Assembly: GCA_022495995.1 (NCBI GenBank)
Contig: JAFEMH010000526.1
Span: 1 to 64,000, forward strand
From: Adenophora triphylla var. japonica
Taxonomy: Eukaryota; Streptophyta; Magnoliopsida; Asterales; Campanulaceae
Reading direction: 5' to 3'
Length of the DNA: 64,000 nt
Of the stretch, positions 21,971 through 32,074 are shown piece by piece; the first letter of the stretch is position 1, and each line of letters starts with the position of its first letter. Below the pieces are notes generated by a model that saw only the letters and a program-made list of their open reading frames with translations, did not search any database and had not been told where the DNA came from. Made by a program: the position numbers and the translations under genes.

Positions 21971-22808
21971 CTATGTATCTAAATGGGTGGAAGCTATTGC
22001 CACCCGGACTAATGATGCTAACGTTGTTTCAAAGTTTGTGTGTGAGAATATTTTTTGCAGGTACGGGGTGCCTCGTGCAATCATTAGTGATCAAGGAACT
22101 CACTTCACAAACAGGCTTTTCAACCAAGTCCTGAAGAAATATGGAGTTGTTCACAAGCTAGCCACAGCCTACCATCCCCAAACATCGGGGCAAGTGGAAG
22201 TGAGCAACCGCCAAATCAAGGGGGTCCTAGAAAAGACAGTTCGGCCAAACAGAAAAGATTGGGCTTTGAAGCTCAATGATGCATTATGGGCATATCGGAC
22301 TGCTTACAAAATGCCCATTGGGATGAGTCCGTACAGAATTGTGTATGGCAAAGAGTGTCACCTTCCGGTTGAGATGGAACACAAAGCATATTGGGCTGTG
22401 AAGGAACTCAACATGGATTTGACGAAGGCAGGTGAGAAACGAATGCTTGATTTGGATGAGATTGAGGAATTGAGGCAAGACAGCTACCAAAGTGCCAAGC
22501 TGTATAAAGAAAGAACCAAGAGATACCATGATCAGTACTTAAAGCCGAAATTCTTAATGCCGGGTAAGAAGGTCTTATTGTTCAATTCTCGATTGAGACT
22601 TTTTCCCGGTAAATTGTGCTCCAAATGGTCAGGCCCTTATGAGTTGGTGAAAGTATTTCCACATGGAGCGGTCGAGCTCAAAGATTTGAAAAACGGAAGT
22701 ACTTTCAAGGTGAATGGGCACCGAGTCAAGCCCTATTACGAGGGGGTATCTATCTTGGAGGAAATTGATGTGGTGGTGTTGGTGGATGCACCGGAAATCA
22801 ACGGATAA
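21882..22808 (+). pseudogene. Athila integrase core and C-terminus
   Basis: Continues integrase after the frameshift near 21965 ([19 protein letters not shown]). Catalytic residues: Asp in [13 protein letters not shown] and Glu in [14 protein letters not shown]. The C-terminal segments [20 protein letters not shown] and [15 protein letters not shown] are typical for Athila. The real coding part begins near 21970; the first 30 residues of the open frame are out-of-frame sequence. A downstream tail ([16 protein letters not shown]) follows. Confidence 0.85.
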
Positions 22809-23070
22809 ATCATGAGCATCATGTCGAGCCAAAGACTTAAAACAAAGGCGCTTGTTGGGAGGCAACCCAACCTTAGGTAACTTTTACTGCTTTCTGTCTT
22901 TATATTCAGTTTATCGCTACTCATTAGCTTTGAATTCGCGTTGGAAATTGTTTATGCAATGAGGACATCGCAAATTCTTAGTTTGTGGGTGGGGGTATTC
23001 ATAAAAAAAATAATAAAAAAAAAACAAAAAAAGACTGTTATTTACCGTTTTCGAGTCGTTAGTATAGAAC

Positions 23071-23139
23071 GTGTCGAACTACGGTGACCTGAGCCTATTA
23101 ATGTGGGTAGTCCGCTCACATTAATGGGGACGTAGGCAG
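23071..23139 (+). other. CTACG...CGTAG bipartite hairpin motif, expanded copy
   Basis: Begins GTGTCGAACTACG and ends GGGGACGTAGGCAGC as in Tat-A, but the interior is a longer stem: ATTAATGTG pairs perfectly with CACATTAAT around GGTAGTCCGCT. The outer frame is conserved between two element lineages while the inner stem differs in sequence and length. Confidence 0.6.
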
Positions 23140-23403
23140 CGAAAGTGCGGTCAAATGTTTGACATATTTTTGTCGAACAAAAGTTTTGTGTCACCCGTTA
23201 TGGGTCTCTCCGAGTTTGTGGGTTTATAGGGGAGTGTAAATAGTTGTCACCCTCCAAAAATATTTACTTTTGAGTTTTGTCAATAGATATTACGCTTGTA
23301 TGTGTGTTTGTGGTGATGTGCAGGATAGCACACAACCGGTCAAAGCACAGCCGTGAACTTCAAGGCAGCAAAGGGCGTAAAAGCGATGAAATCTCGGCTG
23401 CTA

Positions 23404-23625
23404 GGGTGCGCGGGCGCGCTCCGGACATAGAGCGGCCGCTTGTTTAAAGGAAAAAATGAGCATCGGCTTCGGCCGAGGCGCGCGGGCGCGCTCCAAGGCA
23501 AGCGTAGCGCCGGGCCATTAAAATCAAAAACTTGCCTTGTCTCGGCCATCCAGCGCGGACGCGCTCCAAGGCAGAGCGGCCGCGCTCCAACGGAAATTAC
23601 GGGCAAATTTAAATAAAACCTAATC
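23404..23625 (+). promoter_or_regulatory. Candidate internal promoter of the Athila extra ORF
   Basis: Six to seven GC palindromes of the same kind as in the LTR (GCGCGGGCGCGC, GAGCGGCCGCGCTC, AGCGCGGACGCGCT) lie at 23404-23592. An AATTTAAATAAAA stretch and a pyrimidine-rich leader come next, then the ORF about 430 bp downstream. The arrangement copies that of the LTR promoter. No transcript evidence is available. Confidence 0.4.
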
Positions 23626-24053
23626 AGTCAACGCCCCCCTTCATTATACCACCGCCGCCTCCCTCCCTCTCTCTCTACAAACCCATGAACCCTAAGCCCT
23701 CTCTCTCTAAAAATACCTCACCCAAACCCAATTATCTCCCCTTCCAACCTCTAAATCACCATACCCATCATAAATCCTCAAGCCAAGCTCGATTTCAACC
23801 TCCAAAAGCCATTGATTCCGACGGATTTGAGCCAAATTCGAAAATTTGAAGAATGGTGTTCTAGAGAGTTTTTCGGTTGAATCAAGTGGGGAAGAGCTCT
23901 AGTTGAAGTGGGTATTCGTTCACAAAGGCAAGGGGTTGATTTTCCGGCCTTCTTCCCAAATTCCGGCGAGAAATTCCGGCATACTCCGGCGAATTTTCCG
24001 GCGAGCTTTGAAGGGGTAAGAATCTTCGAATTTAATTGTATTGCCTTGCTTAG

Positions 24054-24929
24054 TTGTTCGATACAATGTCTACCTCTAATCCTAAGCGTAAAAGGGTAAC
24101 AATGAAAACCCCGACAGTGCACAAGGGGGTATTAATTGCTTCAAAACTTCTTCCCCCACGGATGAAGTATCTTCACAGGATTATCTGTGAGAGAGTGCTC
24201 CCATCTTCCCGACCTCACGAGGTTGGATGGCGTCGAGCTGCATTGATGCACGTCATCTTGACGGGGCAAAACATTGACACCGGGTCAATCATTGCCCATG
24301 AGATTAATCGGACATATCAACAAATGGGGAAGAATAGCTACAATTACCCCTTAATGATCACGGGTTTGATGGGGCTCTCGGGTGTTAATTTCACAAATAT
24401 CCCTAGGGACATAGGGTTGGAGCCCATTATTACAGAAAGAAAGATTAGGGATAAGAGCCACCCTAAGGGGGTAAATGTAGTTGAGCCGGAGCAAGAGGAA
24501 GAACAGGAGGAGGAAGAAGAGGAAGAACAGGAGGATGATATAGTCGAAGACTGGAGAGAAAACCCAGCTGAGGGTTTGTACTATCTGTCGCATCAGTTGG
24601 AGGCGATGGAGCTGAGATTCGATCAGAGATTCACTACCCTGGAGCAGAGACAGGCTGAGACTGATGATAGGGTGAGAGCGGTTGATGATAGAGTGAGGGC
24701 AGAGATAGAGACGGCCCAAGCATGGCGGGCCCAGCAGGATAGTAGGTGGGACCAACTCTTCATCGGTTGCCCCCTCACGGTTACGCATGGCGTAGCCGCA
24801 GTTCCCGCGCAGTACCCGGCCGGCGGCAGCAATTTCCAGTGGCTCATCGGACAGGAGGAAAGCGATGGCAGCGAAGCAGCCGAGTTCCTGGAGGCTCTTC
24901 TAGCCAATGGGGTTATCCGCCACAGCTGA
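24054..24929 (+). CDS. Athila extra (env-position) ORF, plant transposon domain
   Basis: 291 residues downstream of pol in the position of the Athila env-like gene. Residues 35-120 (RMKYLHRIICERVLPSS, ALMHVILTGQNIDTG, YPLMITGLMGLSGV) resemble the C-terminal half of the putative plant transposon protein domain (PF20167 as I recall) found in many Athila ORFs. An acidic run (EQEEEQEEEEEEEQ) and a coiled-coil-like stretch with repeated DDRVRA follow. The N-terminal half of the domain and any transmembrane segment are missing, so it is not envelope-like by sequence. The likely start is the second Met (MSTSNPKRKRV, 24066), which has a basic nuclear-signal-like N-terminus. The frame is open, unlike gag-pol. 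Confidence 0.6.
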   Translation: MFDTMSTSNPKRKRVTMKTPTVHKGVLIASKLLPPRMKYLHRIICERVLPSSRPHEVGWRRAALMHVILTGQNIDTGSIIAHEINRTYQQMGKNSYNYPLMITGLMGLSGVNFTNIPRDIGLEPIITERKIRDKSHPKGVNVVEPEQEEEQEEEEEEEQEDDIVEDWRENPAEGLYYLSHQLEAMELRFDQRFTTLEQRQAETDDRVRAVDDRVRAEIETAQAWRAQQDSRWDQLFIGCPLTVTHGVAAVPAQYPAGGSNFQWLIGQEESDGSEAAEFLEALLANGVIRHS

Positions 24930-26357
24930 TCGGTTGAGGTATCCCTACCCCGAGTTTATAGTTAATTGCATTGGGGACAATGCTATCTTTTAGTTTGTGG
25001 GTGGGGGGTATCTGTGTTTTATTCTGCTTATCACCATGTTAGTTTAGGTTGTTCTTTGTTTTTAGTAAAAATTTAAAAATTTTTTGTTCTCTTTATTTTG
25101 GGATATGTTGGCACTCGCGTCGGTTGATGATTGAGTGTTATTTGTTAGTCATTATGCTATCTTGGATTTGAGAACTAGGGTTACATTGAAACAATAAACC
25201 ACGATTGCACCACCTCTCACTTCCATTTATCATTGATCATTGTTGTCACTCTAGGTGCCCTTTATGGGATCACTTGTGCATTCTCGGGGTCCCTAGAACA
25301 TGGTTTGCATGATTGTCAATAACACGTCATTAGGCTATTTTGATACATATGGCTTATTCTTTCAACCCTTTTGTGTGCCTTCAGCTTTCTACCCCAGTAA
25401 ATAATAGTTTCCGCTAGAACCCTTGTTGAGCTTTAATAGAAAAGAATGGAAACTTAGACCGCCATTCGCCATCATTTGTTACCTTTTTCCTACCCGTTTC
25501 ACATAGTTTTAGGATGTCTTACCTTCCGGGAAGTGAACTAGGGAATGAATGGGAATTTGGGGTGAATTTGGGGTGAGTGGAATTAAATGCACAATTTGGG
25601 GTCAAAATGCAAAATGGGGTGTGAAATACAATGAAGAGGGGCATAGAAAAAAAAATAGAAGAAAAAAAAAAAATTCTTGCCCCTCCATTGTGTCAAAAGT
25701 TGGAAATTAGAAGAGGCCCCAGAAATAAGGGAATGTGCTCAACCCGATGTTGTGTATGTATGCAAAAGCTTTAGTTTGTGGGTTGGCACATTGGGAAGAA
25801 AAAGGGTGAGCGGAGTGAATTATCATAGTGAGGATGTATACATAAAAAGAAGACTTCTTAGTTTCGCTTTCCGATTCGTATGTCCTTACCTTCGTTTGTA
25901 ACCGTGAACCGAGCCATGCGATCCTTCGCACCATAACGCTTAGAGCCATATCTTCATTTCGTTATCAAGTAGCCGGGTTGACAATTGTGTAAACATGCAT
26001 ATGAGTGTCCCTTTGTGTTTGTATTTGATACACATTATGTTAGAGCATCATTTAGTGAATCCATAAATAATCTTAGAGTGTGACAATGATCTACCAGACT
26101 TCACTTCATTATTCATGCCGCGGTGGAAAATTGTGGGTTTTTGCTTTAATGTAACGTTAGTTGATAATTCATGATAGCATGCTTGTGATTATTTTGTGTA
26201 AGGATCTGAGACTGTCTGGCCGACACGATTCCCGTTTTGAAGAGAACATCCCAAAAATATTGTGTTTTGTTTTTCGTAGTGTAGTTTTATTTTATGTTGG
26301 TAGTTTAGTTTTTGTTTTGTTTTACTCGGGACGAGCAAAGGATAGTTTGTGGGTGTT
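24930..26357 (+). other. Athila 3' noncoding region
   Basis: AT-rich sequence with no convincing ORF. It contains repeated phrases of the type TTAGTTTGTGGGTGGG, also found at 22980, 24990, 25773 and 26343, and an A-rich stretch near 25650-25672. It ends in the polypurine tract. Confidence 0.6.
26344..26357 (+). other. Athila polypurine tract
   Basis: AGTTTGTGGGTGTT directly precedes the 3' LTR. It is a weak, T-interrupted purine tract. The repeated GTTTGTGGGTG phrase upstream may represent secondary tracts. Confidence 0.5.
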
Positions 26358-27702
26358 TGATGGATGTGTTTTTACACACCCATTTTACATGTTTACGAAC
26401 CTATTTTAGGCTCAAAATCCCGGGTTTTATGTTGTTTTAATATTGTTGTGGAGTGGTTATGAGTACAGGGGAAAAGGATGAGTAAGTGTTGATTTTTGTC
26501 AAGAAAAATGGCAAGGAAATCAAGTTGGAGCGGAGCAGAGCAGAAATTGTGGAACAGTACCGTGAGCGGCGCGCTGCTATATCGCGAGCGGCCGCGCTCC
26601 ATTGAAGATTTTGAAGAACAACTCTCGGCCAACCAGCGCGGGCGCGCTCAACCCAGAGCGGCCGCGCTCAAGTGACGTCGTTTTGAAGACCAATGTTGCT
26701 GTCAAGAAGCGCGAGCGCGCTCAACCCAGAGCGGCCGCGCTTGTCCCGTTTTCAGTATCAGTTTTCAGCAACTAATTAAGGACAATCTTGACTTTTCTCA
26801 CATTTTCCCCATGTATTTTGCCCTAGAATATATATACTTCGACGGTTTTAAAAACAATCTTGGATATTAGTTTTTGTTCTAGTTTTTGAAGTTTCGTAGA
26901 GAATTCTTGTTCATCAATTCCGGATCTCGCAGGTTTTGATGTTCTTTTATTTTATGATTATTATGAGTTTTATTATGTCGTTGAGTAGCTAAGTTATTTA
27001 GATTTGCGGATTGGTTGTAGCGATTACTGGATCTTTATGCTATTGATTTAATTCTTCCTAATTGATCTCTTTCTAGTTCTTCATAATATTAATCTTTAAC
27101 AGTTTTGAGGTTGCAATTTCATGTTAAGATGATTTTGGCCTTTTAATTATTTGGGTATTGATTTCGCCATTAATTTTGGGGATTGATACAATTGAACACT
27201 GTTTTGAAGATTAGACCTAATTGAGGCCATAATAGAAATCAAAAGGGTTTAGATTCAATATTCTAATGTGTTGATTAATTATTTGATTGTTGTGTGGCCG
27301 TAATGTAGAAACGCGGCTTGATGATAATTAAAAGGGTTGCAATCCGGGCACCACACCGTCCCAATCCTTACTTTTGTGAATGAATCCTAGATTTGAGATT
27401 GATGTTTTTAGCAATAAAAATAGCATAGGGTGAAAGTAATTGTGAATCCAATCCGTGAATCTCCGTTGTTGATCTGAATTAATTCGTTACATTTAAATTG
27501 CTTTCTTAGTTTTAATTGTTACATCTGTTTTAGAATTAGATTATTATTTCAAATCCAAAATCTGTGGTTACTTTATTCATTGCTTTTCTTTTGCTTGTTT
27601 ACCAACGAGTCTCTGTGGTTCGACCCCTGCTCGTGCATACTGCTACACCGGTAGTGAGTACACTTGCTCGGTTTTTATTACTAGAGGAATTTTTCTCCAT
27701 CA
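26358..27702 (+). repeat. Athila 3' LTR
   Basis: 1345 bp, near-identical to the 5' LTR. Differences are concentrated in three short patches: the first palindromes (about 26551-26590), about 26840 and about 27302-27322, plus a few single bases. Confidence 0.9.
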
Positions 27703-27745
27703 AGGGGCTGTATCTAGGATGGACAGAACTGTGTTTAGGAGAAAA

Positions 27746-29507
27746 CTAATGGAGTTTAGCTCTAGGAGGCCTGTCTTCTTCTTCATCCTTATCCTCATCC
27801 TCATCATCACTGCCTTCGTTTTTTCTCTTTCGCTTGTTATCCTTCCTCAGGACATATCGATCGAGTTGGCCTTCATCAACCCACCTCTGGATCATCCTTT
27901 TGAGGGCGATACAGTTCTCAGTGTTGTGACCATAATCTTTGTGGAAATCACAGTGCTTAGAAGGGTTACATGGGTACTTTGGTTGGTCATTGAGTGGATG
28001 GGGATTTGGAAGATTCACCAATTGCATGATTTCTGTGATAGGCTTGGTGAGGGGGGTGAATATCTCAGCCTTTTCAGTTCCCCGCGTTCTGTTTTTGCCC
28101 TTGTAGCTGCTTCCATTCGAGACCTGGTTGGTGCCAGTTGTCTCTGTTTCTGTCTTGTCAGACTTTTTCTTGCTTTTCTCTTCTGCCATGGCTATGACAT
28201 ATGCCACATTGAATAAATCGGATTTAGACTTGGGCTCTATGGCGGAGAGTTAATATATCAATTGCCCGGATCTAAGTCCGAAATTGAAGCAGACGATCAC
28301 CTCCCTGTCGGTCAGGCTTTCTTCTACTTGATTTGCCATAGCTCTGAATCGGTTATAGTAATTAAGAGTGGTTTCATTCTTTCCTTGCTCGATGTTAGCA
28401 AGGTCAGTCAACCTCTTCTTCCTTTTCCCTGCCATGACGAAATGATCCAGGAACTTCCTCCTCATATTCCTCCAGCTATCAATGCTTCCCTTTTTTAGCT
28501 CACGGAACCATGCTAACGCTGTTCCGGAGAAGGTACTCGCAAAAGCTTTGCAGAGAATGTCATCTGCTTTAGTGAGGAGGGCCATAGTGGATTCGAAACT
28601 TTGCATGTGATCCCTTGCGTCGGTGGTTCCCGCATATTTGTCAAAACTTGAGACTTTAAAGGCAGGGTTAGGAGGTATTTCATTGATTTCTTGTGAGAAT
28701 GGACGGGTGGCACTTGTGTCATCTTCTGTTTCTTTTTTACCCATTTCCATCTCATCAAGTCTCTTCTTCAGCAACAATAGTTCTCTGCCGTCAATACCAG
28801 AACTAAAGTGAGAGCTCCGGTAGGAACTTCATTGGGACCTTTCTCTTGCGTAACCATTCACCCTGCTATGTTCCTCGGGCTCTTGGTGGTTATTTTCATG
28901 TTTGGATGGAGCCCTATCTCTCCTTTGTTCCTTCTCGGAGAGAGGAATTCTATGACGAGGAGGGCTCCTCGGCCGGTGAATGTTCCGCAAGTTCAAGACG
29001 AGGGGGATTTTGGCCACGAGGAAGACTTTCTCCAGTCCTCGGACTACCACGCCTGTCGTCCTGACTTTCCCCTCCGAGGGAATTTCCAGTCTTCGTAGGC
29101 CTCATAAATTTAGCCAACGAATGCTTGGAATCCAATTGCAACAGAGCATTTTGAGTTTCGTAAATGCATTGAAAAGTCTCCATTTGTTTGTGCAGGAGAG
29201 TCCTACGATCAATTTGCTGGGTAGAAGTCTCAGCTGCTCCCTTCTTGGGGTTCCTCGTCGTCTGGCTACCAGCAGCCCTTCATCCACGACGAGGAGGAGG
29301 AAGGTTTTCAATATTTACCTCGGCAGCTGGCTGTCCCCTAGAATGGAGAATCATTCCGAGGGGAGGTAGCCCTTCGATTAATGGTGATGGAGGAGAAAGC
29401 AGCCCTCCATTGGTGAGAGGGAGACCAGTCCTTGTGTTAATAGGAATATCCTCCACCAAAACTTGATCTCCTTCATGAGTAACACTAGCAGTCTGCCCAT
29501 CTTCCAT
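27746..29507 (-). pseudogene. Tat-1 gag remnant
   Basis: Minus-strand gag. The start at 29507 reads MEDGQTASVTHEGDQ. The gag core at 28777-28250 has PFSQEINEIPPNPAFKVSSF and AFASTFSGTALAWFRELKKG, with SYYNRFRAMANQ-type helices (here NYYNRFRAMANQVEESL). The C-terminal part at 28207-27746 has a zinc-knuckle-like CDFHKDYGHNTENC near residue 86, then a Lys/Glu/Asp-rich tail. Stops break the protein at least near 29280, 28955 and 28250. The sequence closely parallels Tat-2 gag. It continues across the Athila insertion only as noncoding scrap, because pol is deleted. Confidence 0.8.
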
Positions 29508-29888
29508 TGGAATTAGGATCGTTGTTCAAACAGAATTCTTAACAGAGTCCTCAAGCGAACATAATTGTTACAGCCAAACAGTGATTTTCAGGCGGACTTC
29601 AGGCCAAAATTTCGGTGAACAGAATTTTCAGGCAGCCGGAATTTAAACGAATCTATAATCCAAGGCGGATAATTTTCCTGACGTGAACAGTAATTTCCGG
29701 CCAAAACAGGATCTGCTCCGGCCAAAACAGTTTTTTCTGATTGAAATAAGCTTCGGTCGGATGGCAATTTCAAGCTATTCAATGGGTATGCGAAGCGTTT
29801 CCCGACAATGGAACCAAACTGATGCTACCAGAAACGATCGGATCAGCCCAAATCTGGCGGTAGGTTGTACTTCGGCGATTGAATAGCC
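29508..29888 (-). other. Tat-1 leader between LTR and gag
   Basis: Noncoding. It contains a conserved GGTTCCATTGTCGGGAAACG on the minus strand (about 29793-29812), matching Tat-2 near 48191-48210 and resembling the Athila primer site in form. It lies about 80 bp inside the LTR. Confidence 0.5.
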
Positions 29889-30608
29889 TGAAAGATAATA
29901 ACAAACACGTAAACTAAGCCGAAGCTTCTCCGGCGAAGGCCCTCAGGCGTGAGAGTAAGTATTTGCCTTGTGAAAGAGAGAAATCAATTGACAAGAGTTT
30001 AGAGTCAAAAGATAACGTACCAAAATATGTGAATTATGGCTTGTATTTATAGGTGTAGCAATGTATAATCCATGTTGAATTGTATTGTCAAGAGATAAGA
30101 TGATAATCCTATGAGGATTATATCTATTGAGTCGTTGCCGGATAGTAATTTGTATGTGAGGTGGTTACAATCCTAGAAAGATTATAACTGCTTAATGTCC
30201 TTATTTAAATATGACTGATATAAACTGCAACTCTGTAGATACGCCGGGGAGGTCCCTCCTCGTCATCGTCACCAAGTCGGTTTATGATGAGCCGGGGAGG
30301 AAATAAGAAGAAATTGGGGGAAGCCCAATTCCTGGTAACTTGATAGCCGAGGAGGCCTCCTCGTCATCAAGGGAGCTCAGCTCGGCCTTGGAGGGAGGTC
30401 TCCGTCGGCATTGAATCTTTGGCCTTGGTTATTTCGTCCACTAAGTCCAGGTCGGCTTAGTGGAATGACGAGAAGGCTTAGTTCGAGGAAGGTAGAGAAA
30501 CCCATTTCCCTCCTCGTACTTCACTCTTGGCAGAATTATGTTTATGGCCCAATCCACTTGGGCCTTGTCCGGACTAGCCCATATTCGTACTTAGGTTTAT
30601 ACCGTTGA
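29889..30608 (-). repeat. Tat-1 5' LTR
   Basis: Homologous to the Tat-2 LTRs (shared ACACGTAAACTAAGCC, CGTGAGAGTAAGT, GGTTTATACCGTT ends), about 720 bp. The minus-strand TATA box is CTATAAATAC at about 30045-30055. The right boundary is inferred from Tat-2. No left partner is in the window. Confidence 0.75.
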
Positions 30609-30809
30609 ACTATCAATAACAAGGTTTACATAATTAAATCAATCTATAATTGTTGCTTAAAGTTCATTTGTGATAATGACAAAAAATTGGGAAGATCGGG
30701 AGTAAGTTAATTTAATGAAATATTTCCCGGTCCCAAAAAATGAACCACAATTACAATTTTAATTTACCCCAAACATTAATCCTTTCCAAAAATAGGAAGA
30801 TCATTTTGA
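30609..30809. other. Unassigned AT-rich sequence
   Basis: Nothing recognisable; probably the flank into which Tat-1 inserted. Confidence 0.4.
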
Positions 30810-30935
30810 TTATTTTAATTTTGAAACGGAGAATTTAATATAATCCCATGGTTCAACAGTAATGACCAGGTCTTCGAGAACCGGGCAGCTTGAAAAAGCT
30901 TGCAACACCGAATCTTCATTCAAAGTATTCTCTTT
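30810..30935 (-). pseudogene. F-box/LRR gene fragment
   Basis: The minus strand encodes a short leucine-rich-repeat segment, DSVLQAFSSCPVLEDLVI followed by KFSVSKLK. This is the typical pattern of plant F-box/LRR (FBD/RNI-like) proteins. Only about 35 residues are recognisable and no F-box or further repeats are seen. The SINE at 30938-31433 is inserted at its upstream edge. Likely a pseudogene scrap, or one exon of a gene whose other parts have been displaced. Confidence 0.45.
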
Positions 30936-30937
30936 TT

Positions 30938-30938
30938 T

Positions 30939-30975
<37 letters not shown>

Positions 30976-31433
30976 CCCAGGTGATTCCAGTTTCGCCGAA
31001 CTAATTCTGGACCATCAGGTACTGGCCCCTCAGTATGCTGGCGGAGGTAAATCGCGGGATATGTCCTATGCAGCCAGGGTGAAAACACCCCTTATACTCC
31101 TGGCCCCAAGAGAGCCCTCCTACAAGACATTAACACTCTTACATCACCAATTGGCTGCTCCAGCTGCTCCTGCCAAAGAGACGTTTACATCACTCTTACA
31201 ACACCAATTGGTCGTCTCCACCAAGCCTCGCGAGATTCGAACTCCCCACACTGAGGTTGCAAGCCCAGCAGTGCTGCTTCCTTAACTGCACGGATGTGCC
31301 CCGGGAAACTCCAAGGCTCCTGAAACGCAACGCATGGCAGAATTAAACCCACAAAGATCCCCCAGGAGGGATTGAACCCTAGACCTCCCCGAAGGGAGGC
31401 CGGCAAGATACCACTCGGCCAGGAGACCATTGG
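30938..31433 (-). mobile_element. tRNA-derived SINE, possibly dimeric
   Basis: On the minus strand it begins with a tRNA-like head: A box TGGCCGAGTGG and B box GGTTCAATCCC. A second B-box-like GAGTTCGAATCTC lies about 150 bp later, suggesting a dimer. It ends in an (AAT)n/A-rich tail seen on the plus strand as poly-T and ATT repeats (30938-30976). A perfect 18-bp duplication, TCAAAGTATTCTCTTTTT, flanks it at 30920-30937 and 31434-31451. At about 500 bp it is long for a plant SINE. Confidence 0.75.
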
Positions 31434-31451
31434 TCAAAGTATTCTCTTTTT

Positions 31452-31544
31452 GTTAGGGGAAAAATGGATTTTCGAAAATGAAAATATTTTTCGAAATATA
31501 ACATTTTGTTGTTTGATAAATCTACAAAAAATGTTTTCTAAAAA
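31452..31544. other. Host flank right of the SINE
   Basis: AT-rich sequence rich in GAAAA/TTTTC, including complementary phrases (TTTTCGAAAATGAAAATATT). No gene. Confidence 0.35.
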
Positions 31545-32035
31545 ACATTTTAATATGAGTAATATTTTTTTTGACGGGGAATGGGGGTGGGTGGGTGGGG
31601 TGGGGTTTTGCAAGGACGGTAAGAGAGTTAATAAAAAAAATTAATATGAGCAAAATTTTTTTTGAAGGGAGGGGGGTTGGGATTGGAGGAGCGGCAAAAG
31701 AGTTGATAAAAAAAATTAATATGGGCAAAATTTTTTTTTGACGGGGTGGGTGGGTGGAGGGTGTTGGAGGAACAACAAAAGAGTTGATAAAATAATTAAT
31801 ATGAGCAAAAAAAAATTGAAGGGGGGGGGGGTGGAGGGGGTTTGGAGGGACGACAGGAGAGTTGATTAAACAATTAATATGAACAAAAATATTTTTGATG
31901 GGGGGTTGGAGGGTGGCATGAGAGTTGATAAAAAAATTAAAATGAGAAAAAAATTGGGATGGGATGGGATAGGATGGGATGGGTGGGTATTTGAGAGGTG
32001 ATAAGAGAGTTGATAAAAAAATTAATATAATTCTA
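31545..32035. repeat. G-rich minisatellite
   Basis: About six to seven irregular units of 70-80 bp, each with AGAGTTGATAAAAAAATTAAT, then a GAGCAAAA/T-run, then a run of GGGG/GGGTGG. G-runs of up to nine are on the plus strand, so G-quadruplex formation is possible. Confidence 0.75.
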
Positions 32036-32074
32036 TTTCATCCTATTTAATTAATCATCTAGAACGGATCCATG

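Larger units (their letters stand above)
22809..24053 (+). other. Athila post-pol noncoding region
   Basis: Holds an A-rich stretch (about 23008-23032), the expanded bipartite hairpin motif at 23071, a second GC-palindrome cluster (23404-23592), an AATTTAAATAAAACC TATA-like stretch (about 23606-23620), and a CT-rich leader-like segment (23640-23760) leading to the extra ORF. It reads as an internal promoter and 5' UTR. Confidence 0.5.
16034..27702 (+). mobile_element. Complete Athila-type LTR retrotransposon, 11.7 kb
   Basis: Two near-identical LTRs (16034-17379 and 26358-27702) enclose primer site, gag, protease, RT, RNase H, integrase and an extra ORF, all on the plus strand. The element starts TGATGGATG, ends TCCATCA and is flanked by the 5-bp duplication AGGGG (16029-16033 and 27703-27707). 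Several frameshifts and stops make it non-coding-competent as it stands. It sits inside Tat-1, so it is the younger insertion. Confidence 0.92.
12525..30608 (-). mobile_element. Tat-1: pol-deleted Tat element split by Athila
   Basis: Reading on the minus strand: 5' LTR (30608-29889), gag (29507-27746), a scrap matching the protease/RT spacer of Tat-2 (around 15800-16033), a tandem array (15510-14960) and the antisense gene. Reverse transcriptase, RNase H and integrase are absent, so this copy could only move with help from another element. Its 3' LTR is missing beyond 12525. The Athila element 16034-27702 interrupts it with an AGGGG duplication. Confidence 0.65.

Noticed and set aside
24351..24907. 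Minus-strand frames opposite the Athila extra ORF
   Set aside because: Shadows of the coding strand; the Leu/Phe runs mirror the acidic run.
31180..31433. Functional tRNA gene
   Set aside because: A and B boxes are present, but the arms do not form a full cloverleaf, and the long tail plus target duplication show a SINE.
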